A DNA stretch of 23,449 bases from Cytophagales bacterium (GTDB lineage Bacteria; Bacteroidota; Bacteroidia; Cytophagales; Cyclobacteriaceae). The stretch covers positions 1 through 23,449 of the forward strand of contig DNZD01000213.1 of NCBI GenBank assembly GCA_003504855.1, read 5' to 3'. The number at the start of each line of letters is the position of its first letter. Within the stretch, counting starts at the first letter, position 1. The translations under genes were made by a program, and so were the position numbers. Shown here in pieces: positions 7,602-16,560 of this stretch. The notes under the pieces were generated by a model that saw only the letters and a list, made by a program, of their open reading frames with translations, was not told the origin of the DNA and did no database searches.

Positions 7602-10600
7602 TCAGTTATTTAAGACGGGTTCGGGTGTGTTGGTGAGAAGGGCCGGCACATTTTTGTCCTTCATCATCTTGTTGTATTGTATGATCTCCTTTTGAATCTG
7701 GTTATTCAATACACGTTTGTGATTGATCCACTCCTGCTGCAAGTCTCCAAGGCGATCACCGTACCCGGCAGGCACACGCGGATCGTGCGTATCTACACCT
7801 CCGCGAATTTTGAACAGGTTGGAGTTGTATTTTCCAGGCCAGTTCAAGGCATCCTGAAACCCTTTAGCCCTTGTTTCGGTGATCTGTGATTCCCAGGCAT
7901 CCAACTTCTTGATCAGTTCTTGTCCGGCTTTCAGCAGGTCCCTGAGTGATTCATTGGATTTGGCAGCCTCGTTAAACGTTTCAATTTGCTTACGCACTTT
8001 GCGCAAGCCATTTACGGCACCGTGCGTTTCGCGGATCATCTCCTCCGCCTTTTGCATGAATTGTTGTTGGGCTGTCCATTCCGCCGTTGAGGCCTGAATT
8101 TTAGGATCAGATAAAATTTCAAATTCTGTTTCCGATGACTCTCCCCTGTAGGTTAACCGCGCCTTATAGACCCCCGGCGCAACACGGTGGCCGCGGTAAT
8201 CTGCCGCATAAACAAAGACACCAGGAATATCAGGGAGTGCCTCCGTGCGAAAGTCCCAGGTGAACCGATTCACTCCGGCTTCTGAGGGAATCACCACCGG
8301 TGCAGGCGGAGCACCAACATATGATTTATACGTCAAGTCTTTCTTGTTGGTCAGTTTGCGAATGACCGTACCCGCTGCATCCATAATCTCCAGCGTTACT
8401 TTTGAGGTATCGGCTTTCTCTGCCAGGTAATAGTCCAATCCAACACCTTCGTCGGGATTTTTTCCTGTGGCCTGATCATACAACAGGAAGAATCCCGATG
8501 AGGAAAAGATGCGATAGGTGGGCTTGGGCTGGAATAACTTCACCCGTGCGGAGACATGACCCCTGGATTGTTGAATGGGTGACAAATCATCAAGCACCCA
8601 GAATGAGCGCCCTGCTGTTGACGCTACGAGGTCATTGTTCCGTATAATCAGGTCAGTAATGGGTACCACTGGAAAATTAAGTTGCAGTCGATTCCATTGG
8701 GCGCCTCCATTAAAGGATACATAGAATCCCCGCTCGGCACCGGCATAAAGAATGTCTTTCACTTTGGGATCTTCACGAACGACTTTAATAAAATCATCGT
8801 TTTGGATGCCATTGCCGATACGTGACCATGTTTTGCCATAGTCCGTTGACTTGTAGGTATAGTTGGCGAAGTCGTTGAACTTATAACGCGAGGCTGCGAT
8901 GTATACCGTTCCTTTGTCATGGGGTGACACCTCGATCGAATGGATCATGGCTTCCGGGAGACCTGCTGGTGTTACATTGGTCCAGGTCTTGCCCTCATCA
9001 CGGGTGAGATACACCAGGCCGCAGTCACTGCCGGTATATATGGTTCCCCGCTCAAGGGTCGATTCCGCTACGTAATAGATCGTGTTATAATTTTCACCAC
9101 CCGCGCCTTCATTGGTGATAGGGCCACCACTGTTGTCCTGCTTGGTCGAGTCGTTTCTGGTAAGGTCAGGACTGATCGGAGTCCACGTCATTCCGCCATT
9201 GGTGGTTTTAAACAAGACATTGCCCGCATGATACATCACCTTAGGATCATGCGGAGAATTGATCAAGGGTGAGTTCCAATTGAAGCGGTATTTCATTTTC
9301 TTGGGAGCAACGCCTTCATTCACGGAAGGGTATTCCATGATATCTTTGATTTCGCGGGTGCGGAGGTCCTGCACGCTGATTTGTCCCTGGTAGCAACCAC
9401 CATACAACAATGTCGGATTGTTTGGATCGTCAAAGGCAATCGCTGCACTTTCGCAGCCCGGCCCGTCAAACCAATCTTTCTGTGTAATTCCATAACTATT
9501 GGTTCGGCTGGGGATGGCTACGGAGAGGTTATCCTGTTGTCCACTATAGACCCAGAATGGCATTCGGTTGTCGGCGTTCACGCGGTAGAATTGTGCCGTA
9601 GGCTGATTGAGAAAGGTGGACCAGGCTTTACCCATATTAAATGAGACACAGGCGCCACCATCTTCGGCCAGGGCTATGTTCTTATTGTTTTTGGGATTGA
9701 TCCAAAGGTCATGGTTGTCGCCATGAAAATCCTTCAAGTCCTCAAATGTCTTTCCACCATCAATCGAACGAAGGATGGGAGCATTCAAAGCGTACACGAT
9801 GTCTGCATTCACCGGATCGGCAAACACCTCCATGTAATACCACGACCGTGCCGTGATGGCAGCATCGCCATTCATGAATGTCCATCGTTTTCCACCATCA
9901 TCCGATCGGTAAAGTCCATCGGTTGGTTTCGCGGCCTCCACGAGGGCGAACACACGGTTGGGGTTAGCTCGGGAAACAGACACACCAATTTTGCCCATCT
10001 CCTTTGGCAATCCCTCTACCATTTTATTCCAGGTTTCACCGGCATCGGTGGATTTATAAATAGCAGAGCCGGGGCCGCTCTCCACCTTCCATGGATATCG
10101 ACGATGCTTCCACGTGGCCGCATATAAGATCCTTGGGTTTGTCATATCCATGCTCAACCCCGAAACGCCGGTGTTCTCATCGATGAACAAGGTTTTCTTC
10201 CAGGTCATGCCACCGTCTACTGACTTATATACACCGCGGTCCGGGCTGGCACCATGGGCGGGACCTTGTGCGCCCACAAACACCACGTCCGGGTTACGCG
10301 GATCGATGGCGACATCAGCAATGTGTCGTGTCTTTTCCAATCCCATGTTCTTCCAGGTCTTTCCCGCATCGGTAGATTTATACACACCATCACCATAGGA
10401 AGTCATCACACCGCGAATGGCATGTTCACCTGTTCCTACATAAATAATATTGGGATCCGACTCACTGACGGCGATATCACCGATCGTACCGACACTAAAG
10501 AAACCATCTGAGATATTCTTCCAGCTGTAGCCTGCATCTTCCGTTTTCCATACGCCACCACCGGTGTATCCGGCGTAGTACGTCTGCGGATCCTGAACTA

Positions 10601-10772
10601 CGCCCGCTACGGTATTGCTGCGGCCACCACGGAAAGGACCTATATTCCGCCAGGAGAGGCCTTTGTACATGTCGGCCGAAAAACCTGGTGCAGCCGTAGG
10701 AGCCGGCTTTGACTTTTGTGCAACGCCGTGGACGGCAATCAACATCAAAAAGAGTAAGGGTAATTTGCGCAT
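7602..10772 (-). CDS. secreted VPS10/sortilin-like Asp-box (BNR) propeller protein, second in the array
   Basis: This 1,056-residue protein starts MRKLPLLFLMLIAVHGVAQ, a Sec signal peptide, followed by the [13 protein letters not shown] block that opens the propeller in all three copies. I count eleven Asp-box positions. The box VSFNMGKAW has lost both the Asp and the first Gly, and VSFNGGAQW has lost the Asp. HGDNHDLW, QPTAQFYRV and SGQQDN are present. Cysteines in GPGCESA, GGCYQGQ and GSDCGL are shared with the gene at 10836 but not with that at 4379. After WVLDDLSPIQQ, a linker and an Ig-like segment (ending SSETEFEIL) precede a helical tail. The function is unknown. By family it may bind or cleave glycans or bind peptides outside the inner membrane. 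The ATG at 10772 is supported by the signal peptide. Confidence 0.88.
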   Translation of the reverse strand: MRKLPLLFLMLIAVHGVAQKSKPAPTAAPGFSADMYKGLSWRNIGPFRGGRSNTVAGVVQDPQTYYAGYTGGGVWKTEDAGYSWKNISDGFFSVGTIGDIAVSESDPNIIYVGTGEHAIRGVMTSYGDGVYKSTDAGKTWKNMGLEKTRHIADVAIDPRNPDVVFVGAQGPAHGASPDRGVYKSVDGGMTWKKTLFIDENTGVSGLSMDMTNPRILYAATWKHRRYPWKVESGPGSAIYKSTDAGETWNKMVEGLPKEMGKIGVSVSRANPNRVFALVEAAKPTDGLYRSDDGGKRWTFMNGDAAITARSWYYMEVFADPVNADIVYALNAPILRSIDGGKTFEDLKDFHGDNHDLWINPKNNKNIALAEDGGACVSFNMGKAWSTFLNQPTAQFYRVNADNRMPFWVYSGQQDNLSVAIPSRTNSYGITQKDWFDGPGCESAAIAFDDPNNPTLLYGGCYQGQISVQDLRTREIKDIMEYPSVNEGVAPKKMKYRFNWNSPLINSPHDPKVMYHAGNVLFKTTNGGMTWTPISPDLTRNDSTKQDNSGGPITNEGAGGENYNTIYYVAESTLERGTIYTGSDCGLVYLTRDEGKTWTNVTPAGLPEAMIHSIEVSPHDKGTVYIAASRYKFNDFANYTYKSTDYGKTWSRIGNGIQNDDFIKVVREDPKVKDILYAGAERGFYVSFNGGAQWNRLQLNFPVVPITDLIIRNNDLVASTAGRSFWVLDDLSPIQQSRGHVSARVKLFQPKPTYRIFSSSGFFLLYDQATGKNPDEGVGLDYYLAEKADTSKVTLEIMDAAGTVIRKLTNKKDLTYKSYVGAPPAPVVIPSEAGVNRFTWDFRTEALPDIPGVFVYAADYRGHRVAPGVYKARLTYRGESSETEFEILSDPKIQASTAEWTAQQQFMQKAEEMIRETHGAVNGLRKVRKQIETFNEAAKSNESLRDLLKAGQELIKKLDAWESQITETRAKGFQDALNWPGKYNSNLFKIRGGVDTHDPRVPAGYGDRLGDLQQEWINHKRVLNNQIQKEIIQYNKMMKDKNVPALLTNTPEPVLNN

Positions 10773-10794
10773 GGGTATGGGATTTGAGGCTTAT

Positions 10795-10830
10795 AAGAAA
10801 AGAATCCCGGATCATGTTGACCCGGGATTC
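10795..10830 (-). terminator. intrinsic terminator after propeller gene 10836-14024
   Basis: GAATCCCGG (10802-10810) and CCGGGATTC (10822-10830) form a 9-bp perfect stem with an 11-nt loop. On the minus strand it is followed by TTTTCTT. The stem begins 5 nt after the gene's TAA and ends 29 nt before the ATG of the next paralogue at 10772. The T-tract is broken by one C, so some read-through is plausible. Confidence 0.7.
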
Positions 10831-10835
10831 CAGAT

Positions 10836-13800
10836 TTAGTTGTTAATGGTAATCTCCTTTGGCTCCGTCATCAGGGCCGGAAGGTTCTTCTCCCGGAATT
10901 GCTTGTTGTATTGGGTGATGTCCTTCTTCACAATTTCATCCATTTGTGTTTTGAACTTTTGCCAATCGGCCTGGATGTCCTGCAGGCGATCGCGCACACC
11001 CTGGGTAACGCGTGGATCATGTTCATCAAGCGTGGTTCTTACCTGAAAAAACTCCGCATTCAACTTATTGGGGAAATTAATTACATCCTGAAAATTTTTA
11101 GAGCGGGTTTCGGTGAGGTTTGACTCCCACTTGTCAATCTTTTTGATGAGTTCCTTTCCGGCATCGAGGATATCCTTCATGTCTTTCTCATTCTTCATCA
11201 CGTCGTTGTAGGTCTCAATCTGCTTCTTGACTTTGCGCATGCTGTTGATGGACGTATTCAGTTCGTTGAGATAGCTCTCGGCGCGGTTAAGTAACTCTTG
11301 CTGGGCTGTCCAATCTGCAGCTGTTGCTTTCAGGTTCGGGTCAGCAAGGATTTCAAATTCAGTCTCTGAAGTTTCACCTTTATACGTCATGCGGGCCTTA
11401 TAATGTCCCGGGGCTACGCGATGTCCGCGGTAGTCTCCCAATACATAAACACCGGGAATGTCAACCAGGTGCTCGCCGCGGAAATCCCAGGCGAAACGGT
11501 TCACGCCGGATTCAGATGGAATCACCACCGGTGCGGGGGGTCCGCCGGGATATGGTTTGAATGACTCATCCTTCTTGCTGGAATATTTACGAATAGATTT
11601 CCCTGCCAGGTCCATGATCTCCAAGGTGACCTTGTTTGTATCTGCCTTTTGCTTCAGATAATAGTCAAACACTACGCCTTCTGACGGGTTTTGCCCCAGT
11701 CCTGGTAACTCAATACCATTGGCGGCAAGAAAAGCAGGCGGGCCGTTTAGCCGGTATGTTGGCTTGGGTGTGAATAGCTTCAGGTTTGTGACGCCAAATT
11801 CTCCTTTGCTTTGTTGCAAGGCTCCGAGGTCATCCAAAATCCAGAATGCTCTTCCCGCGGTAGCGGCCACAAGGTCATTTCCCTTAATCACAAGGTCCGT
11901 TACAGGCACAATCGGTAAGTTCAATTGGAATTTCGTCCACTGGACTCCCCCGTTGTAGGAAACATAAAATCCGCGTTCAGCGCCCGCATACAAGAGATCC
12001 TTTACCCTTTTGTCTTCACGGATAACTTTGATAAAATCATCTGTAGCAACTCCTGCACCGATCTTCGTCCATGTTTTACCATAGTCAGTTGACTTATAGC
12101 TCATGTTGCTGAAGTCATTGAACTTATAGCGCGATGCCGCGATATAAACAGTAGCCTTATCGTGCGGAGAAACTTCAATGGAGTGGATGAGACACTCCGG
12201 CAATCCGGCAGGTGTAATATTCTGCCAGGACTTGCCGCCGTCCTTGGTCACGTGTACCAATCCACAATCACTCCCGGTGTAGATCACACCTTTCTCTGAA
12301 GGTGATTCGATGACATAGTAAATCGTATTGTAATTTTCTCCGCCCGCTCCTTCGTTAGTGATAGGTCCGCCACTGGTATCCTGTTTTGTGGTGTCGTTTC
12401 TGGTAAGGTCGGGGCTGATCACCTGCCAGTTGATTCCTCCATTGGTAGTGCGGAACAATACATTTCCACCGTGATACATGGTTTGATAATCATGGGGTGA
12501 GTTGATGAGAGGTGCATTCCAGTTGAAGCGGTATTTCATGTCTTTGGGGGCCCAGGCCAGGTTGGTGGCCGGATACTCCATGACGTCTTTGGTCTCACCT
12601 GTTTTGGCATCGAGCACGTTGACCTGGCCCTGATAACATCCACCGTAGAAATAACGGGGGTCATCCGGATTATCAAAGGCGATGTAGGCACTTTCACAGC
12701 CGGGTCCATTCATCCAGTCTTTGTCCGTAATGCCGGCGCCGCCGGTACGGCTCTGAATCATGACCGATGAATTGTCTTGCTGACCGCCATAAACCCAGAA
12801 CGGGAAGCGGTTGTCAACATTGACGCGGTAGAATTGGGCGGTCGCCTGATTTCCGATCGACGACCAGGAACGTCCGTTGTTGAAGCTGATTTCACCCCCA
12901 CCGTCATCGGCGAGTGCAAGGTTGCGGCTATCCTTTGGATTAATCCACAAATCATGTGTATCGCCGTGGCCAACCTGCATACCCTGAAATGACTTACCGC
13001 CGTCAATGGATCGCAGGGCAGGAGCATTGAGTACGTACACGATGTCTGCATTGATGGGATCCGGGAATACTTCCATATAGTACCATGACCGTGCGGTAAT
13101 GGTCTGGTCATTGGTCATCAGATTCCATTTCCTTCCGCCATCATCAGAGCGATACAATCCGGCTTTTGATTTTTCAGCCTCAATGATTGCATACACACGG
13201 TTTGAATTAGCCCGTGAAACCGCGACACCAATTTTTCCCATCTCTTTGGGAAGGCCGTCTACTATTTTGGTCCACGTTTCGCCTGTATCCGTTGATTTCC
13301 AGATGGCACAGCCCGGGCCACCACTTTCAACTTTCCACGGATAGCGACGATGTTGCCAGGTAGCTGCATACAGGATACGCGGGTTGTTCATATCCATGCT
13401 GAGCGATGATACCCCGGTGTTGTCATCAACAAAGAGTGTTCGTTTCCAGGTAGCTCCGCCATCTGTTGATTTATACACACCGCGTTCGCCGCCGGCCCCA
13501 TGCACGGGACCCTGAGCCCCCACCAACACCACATCGGCATTGGTCGGATGGATGACGATGTCGGCAATATGACGGGAATTCGCTAGGCCGATGTTCTTCC
13601 AGGTCTTGCCGGCGTCCGTTGATTTGTAGACACCATCACCAAATGAAGTCATCACGCCCCGAACGGCGTGCTCGCCGCTACCAACATAAATTACGTTGGG
13701 GTCATATTCGCTTACGGCTATCTCACCAATAGATCCCACGTTGAAGAATCCGTCGGATATATTCTTCCAGGTGATGCCGGCATCCTCAGTCTTTGCCACA

Positions 13801-14024
13801 CCGCCTCCGGTGTATCCAACATAGTACAGGTTATCATTGCCGGGCACACCTGCGATGGCATTGGCGCGTCCTCCGCGAAATGGCCCGATGTTTCTCCACT
13901 TCAGTCCTTTGAATTGAGCTGCATCTACTTTTTGTGCCTCCTCAACTTTCGTGTTTTTCTTTTGTGCCGTGGCTGGGGCAATCAACAGGCATCCTCCCAG
14001 GAGGAGTATGATCAGGTTCTTCAT
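10836..14024 (-). CDS. secreted VPS10/sortilin-like Asp-box (BNR) propeller protein, first in the array
   Basis: This 1,062-residue protein, the first transcribed of the three, has a signal peptide ending in APATAQ, then [13 protein letters not shown] and eleven Asp-box positions (for example [26 protein letters not shown]). HGDTHDLW and TAQFYRV blocks are present, as are the three cysteine blocks shared with the copy at 7602. After [11 protein letters not shown] comes a linker with an Ig-like segment ([13 protein letters not shown]), then a Lys/Glu-rich helical tail. It is very close in layout to the second copy, suggesting a recent duplication. It starts 87 nt after hutF, with a small hairpin in the leader, so it may be an extension of the hut/cell-wall transcript or have its own promoter. 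I found no exact TAnnTTTG element there. Molecular function is unknown. Confidence 0.88.
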   Translation of the reverse strand: MKNLIILLLGGCLLIAPATAQKKNTKVEEAQKVDAAQFKGLKWRNIGPFRGGRANAIAGVPGNDNLYYVGYTGGGVAKTEDAGITWKNISDGFFNVGSIGEIAVSEYDPNVIYVGSGEHAVRGVMTSFGDGVYKSTDAGKTWKNIGLANSRHIADIVIHPTNADVVLVGAQGPVHGAGGERGVYKSTDGGATWKRTLFVDDNTGVSSLSMDMNNPRILYAATWQHRRYPWKVESGGPGCAIWKSTDTGETWTKIVDGLPKEMGKIGVAVSRANSNRVYAIIEAEKSKAGLYRSDDGGRKWNLMTNDQTITARSWYYMEVFPDPINADIVYVLNAPALRSIDGGKSFQGMQVGHGDTHDLWINPKDSRNLALADDGGGEISFNNGRSWSSIGNQATAQFYRVNVDNRFPFWVYGGQQDNSSVMIQSRTGGAGITDKDWMNGPGCESAYIAFDNPDDPRYFYGGCYQGQVNVLDAKTGETKDVMEYPATNLAWAPKDMKYRFNWNAPLINSPHDYQTMYHGGNVLFRTTNGGINWQVISPDLTRNDTTKQDTSGGPITNEGAGGENYNTIYYVIESPSEKGVIYTGSDCGLVHVTKDGGKSWQNITPAGLPECLIHSIEVSPHDKATVYIAASRYKFNDFSNMSYKSTDYGKTWTKIGAGVATDDFIKVIREDKRVKDLLYAGAERGFYVSYNGGVQWTKFQLNLPIVPVTDLVIKGNDLVAATAGRAFWILDDLGALQQSKGEFGVTNLKLFTPKPTYRLNGPPAFLAANGIELPGLGQNPSEGVVFDYYLKQKADTNKVTLEIMDLAGKSIRKYSSKKDESFKPYPGGPPAPVVIPSESGVNRFAWDFRGEHLVDIPGVYVLGDYRGHRVAPGHYKARMTYKGETSETEFEILADPNLKATAADWTAQQELLNRAESYLNELNTSINSMRKVKKQIETYNDVMKNEKDMKDILDAGKELIKKIDKWESNLTETRSKNFQDVINFPNKLNAEFFQVRTTLDEHDPRVTQGVRDRLQDIQADWQKFKTQMDEIVKKDITQYNKQFREKNLPALMTEPKEITINN

Positions 14025-14037
14025 AGCGGTTTACTGG

Positions 14038-14063
14038 TTTTGGGAAGGTTAATTTACCCAAAA
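14038..14063 (-). repeat. short hairpin between hutF and first propeller gene
   Basis: TTTTGGG (14038-14044) pairs with CCCAAAA (14057-14063) around a 12-nt AT-rich loop. No T-run follows the stem on the minus strand, so it is not a good intrinsic terminator. It sits in the leader of the propeller gene, 13 nt before its ATG, and could affect translation or be an operator. Confidence 0.35.
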
Positions 14064-14111
14064 TGAAATGACTACCCAGAAAAAGTAGGACGATCGGTCA
14101 GCCTGTTTTGC

Positions 14112-15494
14112 TCAACGGGTGGCGAGGCGGCGCATGGTTGATTCAAATTCAGCACGGATAGCATCCAAACGGATATGTTCCTGTTTCTTGACAACCCATT
14201 GGCCATTAACGATGGTGCCTGCAAGCATATGCGAATCACCCGCATAGACCATACTGGACAAAATATGCTTTCCGGAAGTAGCGGCCAACAAAGGTGTTCT
14301 CGAGTCGAGCACAAGTGCGTCGAAGGGCTGTCCCAGAGCAAAAAATTCACGATTGGCTATTCCCATTGCCTTCCGTCCCGTTGTAATTTCTTCAGCAACC
14401 AGGTACTTGGCCGCATCTCCGCTAAAGGTATTGCGATGGTGGGTCGTGATCCGTTGACGGTAGTCCATCATCCTAAACTCCTCCCAGGGATTAAGTCCGA
14501 TGTGACTATCTGTACCGACAGACCATCGACCTCCCTTCGCGGCAAACTCTTTCATCCGGAAGATACCATCGCCCAAATTGCCTTCCGTGGATGGACATAG
14601 CACCACATTGGATTTGGTGGATATTATTCCGTTGAGCTCGTTGTCATCGAGGTGTGTGGCATGCACCAAATGAAATCGATCATCCACAGGAACGTTTTCC
14701 AAAAGCCATTGCATCGGTCTCGCACCACAGAACGCGAGACAGTCCATGACTTCACGTTGCTGTTCAGCCACATGAATATGAAACGGCAATTCTTTGGGAA
14801 CCAGGTCCAGTGTTCTGGCGATGTCGGCAAAGTTCACCGCCCTTAAAGAATGAACACTGCATCCCAACAAGGCGTCAGGATATGACTGAATCACTTTACC
14901 AGATGCCTCCAGCAGCCGGAGATAGTCATCCGTAGATTTAGAAATAAACCGGCGCTGACGCAGTTGTGGGTCAAGGCCAAAGCCGCCCTGCTGATAGAAA
15001 ACCGGTATGAGGGTAATTTTGATGCCAGCCGATTGCGCTGCCATCACCATGCGTTCACCCATTTCAGCAAGATGCGCATACGGCTTACCGTCTTTGTCGT
15101 GGTGGATATAGTGAAACTCCGCTACGTGGGTGTACCCATGGCGCAACATTTCAGCATACAACATGGCAGCGATGGCCTGCGATTCTTCCGGTCCGATAAG
15201 TAGTGCACATTGGTACATCGCTTCCCTCCATGACCAGAAGTCATCGGCCTTGCCGGCAGGATGAATCTCGGCCAATCCGGCCATGGCATATTGAAATGCA
15301 TGAGAATGCGCATTTTGAAATCCTGGAATGGCATATCCCATCACAGCCTCAATGGCCGGTGACTCCGGATGCGGAGTATTGGACACGTATCGGATAATAC
15401 CTTGGTGATCGACACCCACAAATGCAGGCGTCAGCCAATCTTCCTGTTGGAGGAGTGCTTCAAATCTATAAAAGCGAAGTGTCTTATTGGGCAT
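14112..15494 (-). CDS. hutF: formimidoylglutamate deiminase (HutF)
   Basis: This 460-residue cytoplasmic amidohydrolase converts N-formimidoyl-L-glutamate to N-formyl-L-glutamate plus ammonia (EC 3.5.3.13), the fourth step of the five-step histidine degradation route. The family motif PGFQNAHSHAFQ supplies the metal-binding His63 and His65. HIHVAEQ contributes His241 and Glu244, LVHATH contains His278, and GTDSHIG contains Asp329. These are the zinc and catalytic positions of this superfamily. The length fits HutF (about 450). Its ATG shares one base with the TGA of hutG (TGATG at 15492-15496), which implies translational coupling. HutG, the enzyme for its product, is immediately upstream, strongly supporting HutF over guanine or other deaminases. 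It is the last gene of the operon. Confidence 0.93.
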   Translation of the reverse strand: MPNKTLRFYRFEALLQQEDWLTPAFVGVDHQGIIRYVSNTPHPESPAIEAVMGYAIPGFQNAHSHAFQYAMAGLAEIHPAGKADDFWSWREAMYQCALLIGPEESQAIAAMLYAEMLRHGYTHVAEFHYIHHDKDGKPYAHLAEMGERMVMAAQSAGIKITLIPVFYQQGGFGLDPQLRQRRFISKSTDDYLRLLEASGKVIQSYPDALLGCSVHSLRAVNFADIARTLDLVPKELPFHIHVAEQQREVMDCLAFCGARPMQWLLENVPVDDRFHLVHATHLDDNELNGIISTKSNVVLCPSTEGNLGDGIFRMKEFAAKGGRWSVGTDSHIGLNPWEEFRMMDYRQRITTHHRNTFSGDAAKYLVAEEITTGRKAMGIANREFFALGQPFDALVLDSRTPLLAATSGKHILSSMVYAGDSHMLAGTIVNGQWVVKKQEHIRLDAIRAEFESTMRRLATR

Positions 15495-16294
15495 CAGAGC
15501 GTTTCCAAAATTCGCTCAAAATTCTGCTTTAACAAACTTCTTATTTTGACTGCCCGGTCCGGATGATATTTGACTTCTGCATCATCCATATAATTGACCT
15601 TAGACATTTCCAGCTGAAGGGCATGCTGATGATTGACAGGCTGTCCGAAATGGCGGGTAATGTAGCCACCTTTAAACGGGTAGTTATGGCCAATGCGGTA
15701 AGTGCTATGGTCCAGTGTAGTCATCACTGCCTCAATCAGTCCGGGTGAAGCAGAAGTGCCATCCACGTCGCCCAGGATGAGGTCGGGAAAAGGATCGCGG
15801 TGAATAGTGCTGACCACGCGACGAATTGAGTGACAATCCCACAACAAAACCCGGCCATGGCGGGCTTTGAGGTCCTGCAACATGATGTCTATTTGACGAT
15901 GATAAGGGTCAAAGTATTCTTTGGTACGATGCAAAACATCTGAAGGATTGACCTCCTTGCGTTGATCGCGGTATAATGGGATTCCGGTAAAGGTGGTTGT
16001 GGGGCAAAGGGCAGTTATTAACCTGCCATCATTATACAAGGGTTTGCTCTGCGGATCCCGGTTGAGGTCAATCACCCAACGGCTGTAGTTTGCAGCCAAA
16101 GTCGTGATGCCCATTTCCGGAGCAAAATCGTACAGCATATCAACAAACCAGTCTGTATCGTCCGGGGCTTTGGCCAATGTTGGATCAAACTGATCGCGTA
16201 TTTCTTCCGGAAACTGGGTACCACTATGGGGAATGCTCAGGAGTATAGGAACCTCCTGATTGGTTGGGTTGACAATCCGGAAGACGGAACTCAT
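15494..16294 (-). CDS. hutG: N-formylglutamate deformylase (HutG, FGase family)
   Basis: This 266-residue cytoplasmic zinc hydrolase cleaves N-formyl-L-glutamate to L-glutamate and formate (EC 3.5.1.68). Family motifs are IPHSG (21-25), DDTDWF (45-50), LNRDP (77-81), LWDCHS (151-156), GDVDGTSA (175-182), FKGGYITRHFGQP (207-219) and LQLEMSK (226-232), with metal-binding candidates His23, Asp48 or Asp79, and His155. This is the N-formylglutamate amidohydrolase type, not the arginase-like formiminoglutamase also called HutG. The ATG overlaps the TGA of the 88-residue gene (ATGA at 16291-16294), and the stop overlaps the hutF start. The pairing with HutF defines the deiminase branch of histidine catabolism. 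Confidence 0.92.
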   Translation of the reverse strand: MSSVFRIVNPTNQEVPILLSIPHSGTQFPEEIRDQFDPTLAKAPDDTDWFVDMLYDFAPEMGITTLAANYSRWVIDLNRDPQSKPLYNDGRLITALCPTTTFTGIPLYRDQRKEVNPSDVLHRTKEYFDPYHRQIDIMLQDLKARHGRVLLWDCHSIRRVVSTIHRDPFPDLILGDVDGTSASPGLIEAVMTTLDHSTYRIGHNYPFKGGYITRHFGQPVNHQHALQLEMSKVNYMDDAEVKYHPDRAVKIRSLLKQNFERILETL

Positions 16295-16557
16295 TTCTTT
16301 TTCACGGCAGGCTGCACCTCAGATGCTCGTCGGGCTGCGGCTACCGCCTCGTGCGCTTGTTCAATTTTTTGTTCGTATTCTTCTTTGGACCGGCGCGCCT
16401 GAAGTTCACACTGGTTTACCTGGGACTCCAGTTCTTTGATTTTTGCAGCAGCTTCTGATTGGGTCTGGGCTGCATAAAAGGCAAACAAAATAGCAACAAC
16501 ACCCAGTACCACGGCTGGCACCCAGGGATTAACGCGGGTAGTTTTGGAATTGCTCAT
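16291..16557 (-). CDS. small membrane-anchored coiled-coil protein
   Basis: This 88-residue protein has a short basic N-terminus, one transmembrane helix at about residues 11-31 (PWVPAVVLGVVAILFAFYAA), and then a charged heptad-like helix (about 33-80) ending in PAVKKK. I recognise no named family. The layout is a single-pass anchor with a coiled coil. It overlaps hutG by ATGA and follows the GH3 gene by 3 nt, so it is made from the same transcript and is probably translationally coupled to hutG. It could be a scaffold or envelope spacer for the exported enzymes upstream, but nothing in the sequence proves a partner. Confidence 0.75.
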   Translation of the reverse strand: MSNSKTTRVNPWVPAVVLGVVAILFAFYAAQTQSEAAAKIKELESQVNQCELQARRSKEEYEQKIEQAHEAVAAARRASEVQPAVKKK

Positions 16558-16560
16558 AAC

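Larger units (their letters stand above)
4379..14024 (-). repeat. tandem array of three paralogous Asp-box propeller genes
   Basis: Three genes of 1,062, 1,056 and 1,046 codons lie head to tail with gaps of 63 and 82 nt and share the same architecture throughout. Each has a signal peptide, eleven Asp-box motifs in the same order, the HGDxHDLW and AQFYRV blocks, an Ig-like segment and a helical tail. The copies at 10836-14024 and 7602-10772 share features absent from 4379-7519, so the array probably arose by two successive duplications. Confidence 0.85.

Noticed and set aside
9711..10127. 138-codon plus-strand frame and many similar frames opposite the propeller genes.
   Set aside because: They recur because the Asp-box repeats leave open antisense frames. 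None shows protein-family features.
4379..14024. Idea that the propellers carry a type IX secretion C-terminal domain.
   Set aside because: All three end in charged helical tails, without the beta-rich, glycine-containing CTD pattern.
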